Positions 32,962-39,940 of a stretch of DNA of 64,000 nucleotides are shown here, piece by piece (the stretch's first letter is position 1; every line of letters begins with the position of its first letter). The translations under genes and the position numbers were made by a program. Below the pieces are notes generated by a model, which had not been told where the DNA came from, ran no database searches, and saw only the letters and a list, made by a program, of their open reading frames with translations. The stretch comes from Streptomyces sp. MJM8645 (GTDB taxonomy: Bacteria > Actinomycetota > Actinomycetes > Streptomycetales > Streptomycetaceae): positions 868,001-932,000 of the forward strand of contig NZ_LJJF01000002.1 of the NCBI RefSeq assembly GCF_001625365.1, given 5' to 3'.

Positions 32962-33173
32962 CAGCCCGTCCCCGCGTATGCGGGGCTGATGCCATGCAGC
33001 CCTCCTAGGTCAGAGCGAATTCAGAGCAATCCCCGCGCGTGCGGGGCCTACGGGGTGGCCGGCGCGGTGCGCAACGCCCACGCGGAGCAATCCCCGCGCG
33101 TGCGGGGCCTACGGCCTGGCCGTCGCCGACGACAGCCAGGAAGGGGAGCAATCCCCGCGCGTGCAGGGCCTAC
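32962..33173 (-). CRISPR. CRISPR array 1 (type I-E, four repeats, three spacers)
   Basis: Repeats of 29 nt lie at 33145-33173, 33084-33112 and 33023-33051, with a decayed fourth at 32962-32990. All are 61 bp apart, so spacers are 32 nt. Read on the minus strand the repeat is of the form GTAGGCCCCGC...GGGATTGCTCC, the same as array 2. The array points the same way as the cas operon and starts only 18 bp after the cas2 stop with no separate leader, so it is probably transcribed with the operon. Confidence 0.95.
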
Positions 33174-33191
33174 GCTTCGTAACCTGCGGGT

Positions 33192-33470
33192 TTATCGGCG
33201 GGAGCGGGCTGAGAGGATCAGGCCGTCGAAGTCGACGGGCTTCCAGCGGTCCTTGCCGGCGGTACGGACGGTCCAGCCCTGTTCGTTGGTGGCGGGTTCG
33301 ACGAGGACGGCTTGGCCGTCGCCGATGCGGGTGGCGAGGAGGTCCCAGAGGCGGTCGCGGACGCGGCGGCTGGGGGTGCCGACGAAGACGCCGGCGTTGA
33401 CTTCGACCATCCAGCGGGTGAGGTGGCCGCGCAGGCCTTCGGGGGCGGCGATGAGGATGATGACGGTCAT
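33192..33470 (-). CDS. cas2: CRISPR-associated endonuclease Cas2, type I-E
   Basis: A 92-residue Cas2e: MTVIILIAAPEGLRGHLTRWMVEV and GVFVGTPSRRVRDRLWDLL match the family. With Cas1 it forms the spacer-integration complex. Its ATG overlaps the cas1 stop (ATGA), and array 1 follows directly. The much longer frame reaching 34538 is a shadow. Confidence 0.95.
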   Translation of the reverse strand: MTVIILIAAPEGLRGHLTRWMVEVNAGVFVGTPSRRVRDRLWDLLATRIGDGQAVLVEPATNEQGWTVRTAGKDRWKPVDFDGLILSARSRR

Positions 33471-34489
33471 GGGCTGTCCGTGTCCTGGGTGAACTCCGGG
33501 CCGATGATGGCCAGGTGTTCGTCTCCCATTCCCGGGTCGGAGACTGGGGGCGTCGGCGTGCCTTCCGTCCCGGACCAGTTGACGCCGCCCTGGACCGTGC
33601 CGACGCGTTCGTCCCAGAGTTCGTTGACCTCGACGTCCGGCATCTCGGTGCCGTCCGGGCTGAGGAGGGCCTTGACGTCGTGGACGATGCGGCCGAGCAG
33701 TTTGTCCTCGGCGATGCGGTCGCGCAGGCCGAGCCGGGCGTCGCGTTCCTCGGTGTGGCCCTGCTTCGCGAGGTCGAAGGCGAGGGGGATGGTGTATTCG
33801 GCCTTGTAGAGGTCCGCGATGTCGAGGACGAACGAGGTCGCCAGGCCGGTGTGGACGAAGCCGAGGCCGGGGCTGGCGCCCAGGCCGGTGATGACCGCGT
33901 GGCAGATCCCGTAGAGCGCGGCGTTGGCGGCCGACAGGAGGCGGTTGAGGTCGTCGCCGGCGGCGTGGGCGTCGCCCGCCTTGTAGACCCGGCCGTTCCA
34001 GGGAACACCCGTTCGGCGGGACTCGGCCTGGTAGAGCTTGCGGATACGGGCGCCCTCGCGGCCGCGCAGCTGCTGCATGGTGGCGGCGCTGACGTCCTCG
34101 CCGGGGAAGCGCATGCGGTACATGGTCCGGGCGACGGCGAGGCGTTCCTTGGTGCGGCTGACCAGCCAGGCCTGCCGGTTGAGGAGGGCCGCGCCACGGC
34201 TGGGGCCGAGTCCTGCGGCGTACATCCGCACGCCCTGCTCGCCGACCCAGCACACGGTGGTGCCGGAGTCGGCGAGCAGGTTGACGGCGCCGTGGGTGAT
34301 GCGGGTGCCCGGGCCGAGGAGCATCACGGCGACCATGGCGGCCGGGACGCGGACGGTCTCGCGCTTGTTGATGACGACGACGGCGTTCTCGTCGCGGTCG
34401 ATGTGGCTGCGCTCGACGTAGACGCTGGAGACGCGGTCGGCGAGGCGGTGCAGGTCGTGGGGGTGGGCTTTCCACCAGATGTCGGCCAT
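33467..34489 (-). CDS. cas1: CRISPR-associated integrase Cas1, type I-E
   Basis: A 340-residue Cas1e. The metal-binding residues are visible as Glu in GREGARIRKLY, His in GFVHTG and Asp in VLDIADLYK. The C-terminal tail of about 50 residues (after VNELWDERVG) is longer than in E. coli Cas1. It integrates protospacers into arrays. It lies 3 bp after cas6e. Confidence 0.96.
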   Translation of the reverse strand: MADIWWKAHPHDLHRLADRVSSVYVERSHIDRDENAVVVINKRETVRVPAAMVAVMLLGPGTRITHGAVNLLADSGTTVCWVGEQGVRMYAAGLGPSRGAALLNRQAWLVSRTKERLAVARTMYRMRFPGEDVSAATMQQLRGREGARIRKLYQAESRRTGVPWNGRVYKAGDAHAAGDDLNRLLSAANAALYGICHAVITGLGASPGLGFVHTGLATSFVLDIADLYKAEYTIPLAFDLAKQGHTEERDARLGLRDRIAEDKLLGRIVHDVKALLSPDGTEMPDVEVNELWDERVGTVQGGVNWSGTEGTPTPPVSDPGMGDEHLAIIGPEFTQDTDSP

Positions 34490-34492
34490 CGG

Positions 34493-35269
34493 TCAGTGGT
34501 GTCCGGTCGGCAGCGGGGCGAGGGTGAGCAGGCCGCAACCGTAGGCCTTGGAGGGGCCGATGCCGCCGAGGAGGGCGGCTTGGAGGAGCCCTGGGTCGGT
34601 GATGCGCAGCCGGCCTTCGAAGGTGGCGGTGGTGAGGGTGACCGGGCTGTGGGTGCCGGGCTTGGTGAAGGTGCTGCGGCTGCGGTCGGTGATCCGGGCC
34701 TCCCGGGCGGGCTGCTGTGCCTCTGCGGGGGTGTCCGAGGCCGGCGGTTCGAGGCCCGGCGCCGCGCTGTCGGTGCGCGCTTCGGGGATGGTGAAGCCCC
34801 AGCGCTGGGTGCGTTCGAGGAACCAGGTGAGCTGCTGGGCGGCGGTGCGGTGGGCCATGCGGTAGGAGCGGTGGTGGAGTTCGGCGGCGGTCTTGGTGCG
34901 GTGCGGGCTCGCCTTGGCGGGCTTGGAGGTGTTCTGGACGGGGCTGGCCTTGAGGCGGAAGGCGAATTCGCGGCCGACGGCGAGCTGGGCGAGCAGCGGG
35001 CTGTAGTCGCGGACCGCGTAGTGCTCGCCTTCGGCGTCGGGCCAGCCCGCCTGTTCGACGATGTGGGTCCAGTCGGGTTTGGAGGGGGTGAGGACCAGCA
35101 GCGTGGGGCGGCGCGGGTGGTCGGCGTCGAGGCGCCAGAGGATCCGGTCGCCGGCGGCGGGGTCGGGGATGCCTGCGGTGACGGCGCCGTGTAGGGCGCG
35201 GGGGTTGGCGAGCAGGGTGCGGCTGGCGGCGCGCAGGGGGTTGATGCGGACGCGGGAGAGGTAGGTCAT
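34493..35269 (-). CDS. cas6e: CRISPR RNA endonuclease Cas6e (CasE)
   Basis: A 258-residue protein. The catalytic His is in RALHGAV near residue 27, and the C-terminal GGIGPSKAYGCGLLTLAPL is the Gly-rich loop of Cas6e. It cuts the repeat hairpin to give crRNAs with an 8-nt 5' handle (here probably ATTGCTCC). It sits between cas5 and cas1, the standard I-E order. Confidence 0.95.
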   Translation of the reverse strand: MTYLSRVRINPLRAASRTLLANPRALHGAVTAGIPDPAAGDRILWRLDADHPRRPTLLVLTPSKPDWTHIVEQAGWPDAEGEHYAVRDYSPLLAQLAVGREFAFRLKASPVQNTSKPAKASPHRTKTAAELHHRSYRMAHRTAAQQLTWFLERTQRWGFTIPEARTDSAAPGLEPPASDTPAEAQQPAREARITDRSRSTFTKPGTHSPVTLTTATFEGRLRITDPGLLQAALLGGIGPSKAYGCGLLTLAPLPTGHH

Positions 35270-35273
35270 CTGG

Positions 35274-36170
35274 TCACCAGCCCAGCAGGGCGAACGGGTC
35301 GTGGCCGCCGGCCGCAGTGGCCGGTTGGGCGGTCGTGGTGGGCGGGGTGCGCGGGATGGACGCGGCAGACAGGGCGGACGGGGCGAGGCCGGTGGGGACG
35401 TTGAGCCAGGCGTGGCGGATCCGCCGGGTGGTGAAGCCGCGTTCGCGGGGCGCGAAGGAGCGCGGGACGTCCTGCAAGGTGTCGTCGCCGGCCGGGTCGT
35501 CGAAGGTCGCGGCCAGGTCGATCCGGTGGGGCGAGAACGGATCCGGACCGCGTTCGGCCCGTCGGCGGTAGGCGGCCTTGGCGGCGGTGCCCGCCTGCCA
35601 GGGCTCGTCCGCCAGCACGTCCTCCAGGGCTCCGGTGCGCACGGTGCCGAGGGCGATCGGCTGGGTGGGGACGCAGGAGCGGCGGCCGAGGGCGAGCGGG
35701 AAGGCGGGGCGGCGGATCGCCTCGGCGAGCGTCGCGACGAGGCCGGCCGGGCCCTGGACGGCGGCGACGAACACCGCGTCCTGGAGGTAGTAGCGGTGGG
35801 TGACGTGGGTGTCCTTGGCCGGGGAGGTCGGCTTCTGGACGCCCTTGGCGTTGACGCCGCTCTGCGGCAGCGGGCGGCCCCGGTAGTCGCTGACGGTGTG
35901 GTAGTCGCGCAGCAGCGTTCCGGGCTGGTCGATGCGCACGCCCAGGCGCAGGCCGACCAGGCCGGTGATGTCCGCTTCGCGGGGAAGTCCGGCGGCGGCG
36001 GCGAGCAGGCCGACGACGCCGGACTTGGTCGGCTGGGGCGGGGTGTCGCGGCGGTTGAAGGCGCTGCGGTCGCCCCAGGACTGGAGCGGGCCGGCCAGGC
36101 GCAGGACGAGGACCGCCTGGTCCTCGCCCTGCGGGTCCGGGGCCGGTACGGGGGTCGGGTCGGCGGGCAT
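35274..36170 (-). CDS. cas5: Cascade subunit Cas5, type I-E (CasD)
   Basis: A 298-residue protein. VLRLAGPLQSWGDRSAFNRRDTPPQPTKSGVVGLLAAA is the family N-terminus; it binds the crRNA 5' handle. The C-terminal 40 residues are Thr/Pro/Ala-rich and extra. The ATG at 36170 shares one base with the cas7 stop (TGATG); the open frame upstream is a shadow. Confidence 0.95.
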   Translation of the reverse strand: MPADPTPVPAPDPQGEDQAVLVLRLAGPLQSWGDRSAFNRRDTPPQPTKSGVVGLLAAAAGLPREADITGLVGLRLGVRIDQPGTLLRDYHTVSDYRGRPLPQSGVNAKGVQKPTSPAKDTHVTHRYYLQDAVFVAAVQGPAGLVATLAEAIRRPAFPLALGRRSCVPTQPIALGTVRTGALEDVLADEPWQAGTAAKAAYRRRAERGPDPFSPHRIDLAATFDDPAGDDTLQDVPRSFAPRERGFTTRRIRHAWLNVPTGLAPSALSAASIPRTPPTTTAQPATAAGGHDPFALLGW

Positions 36171-37315
36171 CAGTTGTCGTTCACCCGCTCGGTGAGGGCG
36201 GTGCGCAGGCCGTCGCGCAGCTCGGTGAAGGTGCGGTTCGCGCCGAAGGCCTCCGCCAGCTGCTGCGCGGGCTCGTCGGCGCCGGTGTCTGCACCGAGGG
36301 TGTGGCAGATGCCGACGTACAGCGGGCTGTCTCCCCACTGCTCGGTGGCGGTGGCGAACTCCACGGCGAGCCGGCGCGCGGACTCGGCGACGATGCCCCG
36401 GCTCGCCGGGACGGGGTTCTCGTACGCGGACACGAGGTTCACGGGCTGGTCGGCGCGTACGACGACGGCCACCAGGCTGGGGCGGGTGCGGTGCGCGAAC
36501 GAGTTGCCGTAGCCGGTGGGCATGGACCGGGCGAAGGAGTCGACGAACAGGTCGACGGCGTCGACGGCGGCCTTGTCGTCGCCGAGGTTGCCGCGCAGCT
36601 GGTGCAGGCCCACGGTCGCGTAGCGGTAGAGGGTGGCGGAGTTGAAGCCGATGGTGCCGATCATGCCGGCGCCGGTCTCCTCGGCGGTGTTCTCGTCGTC
36701 TACAGCCGTGTAGTAGTCGAATTCGAGTTCGGCGGCGTGGGTGGAGATCGCGTGCGCCACCTGGGTGGCGGCGTCGACGTTCAGGCCGGGGATGTCGGCG
36801 ACCATCCGGCCGAAGAGCGCGACGTCGGCCGGGTGCCCGCTCTGCAACTGCTCCTTGACCGGCAGCGCCTTGACGGCCTCCTCCAATGCCTTGGCGTCGA
36901 GGGCGGCGAGGTCGGCGGCGGTGTCGGCGACCAGGTCGACGATGCCGTCCAGCTGGCGGCGCCCGTAGAAGAGGAGGTAGGCGGTGTCGCCCTCCTTCTT
37001 GCCGGCGGAGATCCCGGTCGACTTGATCAGGGCGTCGGCGATCCGCTGCGCGCCCTCGGCCTCGATGCCGGCACGCTCGGCGATGCCCTTGGCGAGCTGG
37101 GCGGCGATCCGCTTGGTGCGGGTGGCGAGGTCCTGCCGGTCGCGGCTATCGGCGAAGTGGATGCGGGTGGCGCGCTTCCAGGCCTGGGAGGAGACGCGCG
37201 AGCGGCGCTTGCCGCCGAAATACGCCTCCTTGGGGTTGCCGTTGTCGTCCCGGTTGAGGTTGCCCGGCGGGACGGTCTGCAGGATGTGGACGTCGATGTA
37301 GAGGCGGGCGGTCAT
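36170..37315 (-). CDS. cas7: Cascade backbone subunit Cas7, type I-E (CasC)
   Basis: A 381-residue Cas7e: YIDVHILQTVPPGNLNRDDNGNPKEAYFGGKRRSRVSSQAWKRATR at the N-terminus is a strong match, as are AHAISTHAAELEFDYYTAVDD and GTIGFNSATLYRYATV. Six copies coat the crRNA in Cascade. GAGGAGAAG precedes the ATG at 37315. Confidence 0.96.
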   Translation of the reverse strand: MTARLYIDVHILQTVPPGNLNRDDNGNPKEAYFGGKRRSRVSSQAWKRATRIHFADSRDRQDLATRTKRIAAQLAKGIAERAGIEAEGAQRIADALIKSTGISAGKKEGDTAYLLFYGRRQLDGIVDLVADTAADLAALDAKALEEAVKALPVKEQLQSGHPADVALFGRMVADIPGLNVDAATQVAHAISTHAAELEFDYYTAVDDENTAEETGAGMIGTIGFNSATLYRYATVGLHQLRGNLGDDKAAVDAVDLFVDSFARSMPTGYGNSFAHRTRPSLVAVVVRADQPVNLVSAYENPVPASRGIVAESARRLAVEFATATEQWGDSPLYVGICHTLGADTGADEPAQQLAEAFGANRTFTELRDGLRTALTERVNDN

Positions 37316-37356
37316 GCGCTTCTCCTCGGGGGTGGTGGTCCGGGTGTGTCGGGCGC

Positions 37357-38022
37357 TCAGTCGGTGGGCGTCTTGTCCTTCCACGCCTGGTAGCCGATCG
37401 CCCACTTGAGACGGACCTGCGGGCGCCGGTCCGTGCTGTGCCAGGCCTGGATGTCGGCCATCAGGTGGCTGTAGTCCAACGGCTGCGTGATGGAACGCAG
37501 TTGGGTGATCAGGCCACGCAGGTGGACCAGCAGCGCGGACACGCTGGTGGCGCCCGCGAGTTGCGCGACCCGGGTGTCGAGCGCCTCCTCGCTGACCTTG
37601 CCGCTGCGGCGCAGCACTCGCAGTGCCTCCCCGAGCTTGACGCCACGGCGGTGCATCGGCTTGGACTGGCTCTGCTGGTGCAGGCCGTAGAGAGCCAGCG
37701 CGGCGTGCTCGGCCTTCTGCTCGTCGGACACCTCGTCGCGCAGCGCGAGGACGTCGTTGACCTCGCAGCTGTAGAGCGGCCACATCTTGGGGCTGTCCAT
37801 GACCGGGCGCCCGAGGCCGGAGCGCAGGGCCGCCAGGTCCTCGCCGGGCGGCCGGCGTGGTTGCTTGGTGCGGGGGTCGTACCGCCAGTTGTGGTCGGGG
37901 CCGGTGAACTCGTCCCAGTACCGGCGCCGTCGGGCGGCGGCGGTGTTGCGCTCAGCGGGGGCGGCGTGCTCAGCGGGGGTGGCGTGCTCAGCGGCGGCGC
38001 CGGCGGTGTGCTCAGTCGTCAA
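37357..38022 (-). CDS. cse2: Cascade small subunit Cse2 (CasB), TTG start
   Basis: A 221-residue Cse2. After an Ala/Glu-rich N-terminus the core reads RYWDEFTG, DLAALRSGLGRPVMDSPKMWPLY and LGEALRVLRRSGKVSEEALDTRVAQLAG. It contacts the non-target strand in Cascade. The only start that gives a full protein is TTG 38022, with GGAG 6 nt upstream, overlapping the end of cse1 by 11 bp. Confidence 0.93.
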   Translation of the reverse strand: MTTEHTAGAAAEHATPAEHAAPAERNTAAARRRRYWDEFTGPDHNWRYDPRTKQPRRPPGEDLAALRSGLGRPVMDSPKMWPLYSCEVNDVLALRDEVSDEQKAEHAALALYGLHQQSQSKPMHRRGVKLGEALRVLRRSGKVSEEALDTRVAQLAGATSVSALLVHLRGLITQLRSITQPLDYSHLMADIQAWHSTDRRPQVRLKWAIGYQAWKDKTPTD

Positions 38023-39730
38023 AGTCCGCTCCGGGGTCGTGGTCGAGGGCGGGGCCGGTCTCGGCCGCCCGCGCGGCGGCCGCTTCCCGTACGGCGTCGG
38101 CGTACCGGGGAAGGATCTCGTCGAGCCGGCGCCGGAAGTTGGCGCCCGCGGTGCCGAGCCGGTAGGTCTGCGTCTTGCCCGCCTTGCCGCCCTGGCTGAT
38201 CGTGCGGCCGCCGAAGGTGGTGGCGGGTGCGGCCAGCAGGAGCGTGTTCGCCACGTCCCACGCCTGGCGGTGGGCGAGTTGTTCCCAGGCGAGCCGGCCC
38301 CGCTCCAGGGCCTCGTCGTCCGCGCCGGCGGTGCAGACGCCGGCGAGCAGGCGGCGCACCAGGGGGTCGAGGGTGTGCAGGAGGAGTTCGCCCGGTCGCT
38401 GGCCCTTGTCCCAGGGGATGGGGTCCGTTCCGGCGGCCCGGCGCAGGTCGGCGGAGAGGTTGCTGACGGCCTGGGCGAGTCGTTCCGCCTGCTCGGCGAC
38501 GTCCAGGAGGAGCAGCTGGGCCTCGCTGTCCTGCTGGAGGGCGAGCAGCGGCAGGGGGATGGCGTCGTGGATGACGTCCTCGACGATCGCGGACTGGGTG
38601 CCGTAGACCATGCCGAAGGTCTCGACCTGCAGCGGGTAGTCGGCGGGGAGTCGGTCGTCCTCTTGCAGGGCGCTGATCTGGTCGAGCAGGATGCTGGTCT
38701 CGAAGCCGCCGTCGGGGCCCTGGCGAGTGGGCGTGAGAAGGGCCTCCAGACCGCGCCAGGCGGCCTTGCCCTGGGTGTGGCGGCGCGGCCTGCGCTCGGG
38801 CAGGGCGGAGGCGGACTTCTTGGCGGGGGCGGTGAAGGTCCAGGCGGTGTGGGGCTCCTGCTCGGGCATGGGCGTCAGCCGGTCCCCCGCGCTGATGACG
38901 ACCCGGGCCACCTTCAGCTGCCCGGCCTCGTCCTGGTGCGGGATGAGGCGGATCCGCCGGGCCTGCCAGGTCCACAGGTCGAGGAGGCCTTCGGCCGCGC
39001 GGGGCTGCCAGGCGGGGCCGTGCGGGCCGCGTCTCCACTGCGGGAGGCCGAGGTTGTCGGGCGGGGTGAGCGGAAGGTTCAGCAGGAGGGTCTCGTACAG
39101 GGTGCGCCCGGTGGGGATGATGACGCCGAGCTGGCCGAGCGGGCCGGTGGGGTTCCCGGTCGTCTTGCCCGCCTTGACCTGGTCATCGCCGACGACGCCG
39201 GTCTTGATCGCCGCGGTGTCCCAGCAGTGGGCGTGCACGAGCCAGTGGGCGGCCTGGGCCGGCGTCAGGTCGAGCGGGTCCGCGTCGGTACGGGTGCCGA
39301 ACAGCGGGACGTTGTTGCCGCTCGCCGCGGTCGCCACCAGGGCGGCGGAGCCCTTCGTCTCGTCCTTGGCGGTGCGCAGCCCGGCGACCTGCCCGAACGG
39401 GGCGGCGGGGTCGAAGAGGTCGAACTTCGCCCGGTGATCGGCGAGGTAGGTCTCCAGGCTGCCCAGCTCGTCCTTCGTGAATCCGCCGCTCTCCCGGGTG
39501 AGCCGCTCACCCTTCTCCCCGGGGTTCTGGGGCGCGCCGGTGGCGTCGGCGACGACGGGCAGCAGGACCTGGCGCAGGACGGCCGGCAGCTGCGTGGAGA
39601 ACTCGACGACGAGGCCCTCGAACTCGTGGGCCCGGGCCAGGGCCCCAGCGATCCCCACCTGCACGGGGGGCCCGCCACCGACGGGTCGTACCGTCAGCCA
39701 CGGTTCGTCGACAAGGTTGTACCCAGGCAC
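38012..39730 (-). CDS. cse1: Cascade large subunit Cse1 (CasA/Cas8e)
   Basis: A 572-residue Cse1: YNLVDEPWLTV at the start, FVHAHCWDTAA-like DNA-recognition region (WLVHAHCWDTAAIKTGVVGDDQVKAGKTTGNPTGP is interrupted by charged residues) and a helical C-terminal bundle. It recognises the PAM and recruits Cas3. GTG 39730 is chosen because GGGAG lies 8 nt upstream; a TTG 15 nt earlier is the alternative. Confidence 0.94.
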   Translation of the reverse strand: MPGYNLVDEPWLTVRPVGGGPPVQVGIAGALARAHEFEGLVVEFSTQLPAVLRQVLLPVVADATGAPQNPGEKGERLTRESGGFTKDELGSLETYLADHRAKFDLFDPAAPFGQVAGLRTAKDETKGSAALVATAASGNNVPLFGTRTDADPLDLTPAQAAHWLVHAHCWDTAAIKTGVVGDDQVKAGKTTGNPTGPLGQLGVIIPTGRTLYETLLLNLPLTPPDNLGLPQWRRGPHGPAWQPRAAEGLLDLWTWQARRIRLIPHQDEAGQLKVARVVISAGDRLTPMPEQEPHTAWTFTAPAKKSASALPERRPRRHTQGKAAWRGLEALLTPTRQGPDGGFETSILLDQISALQEDDRLPADYPLQVETFGMVYGTQSAIVEDVIHDAIPLPLLALQQDSEAQLLLLDVAEQAERLAQAVSNLSADLRRAAGTDPIPWDKGQRPGELLLHTLDPLVRRLLAGVCTAGADDEALERGRLAWEQLAHRQAWDVANTLLLAAPATTFGGRTISQGGKAGKTQTYRLGTAGANFRRRLDEILPRYADAVREAAAARAAETGPALDHDPGADFDD

Positions 39731-39940
39731 GCGCTGATCTCCCAACTAGCCATGTTTAGCTTGTTGCTGGTTCATCGTGGCACCGGCGGATGCCTGTTGT
39801 GGGGTGAATGCTTGAATTGCCCCCGGCCCCGCCTGCTTTGGTGCGCGGGGATGGCCCGTGGCCATGTTTTCCGGCCCTGGTCGGCCGCAAGTCGGCCCCG
39901 CGGTCGCGGGGTTGAGGGGGTGGGGCGACGCCTGTTCGAC

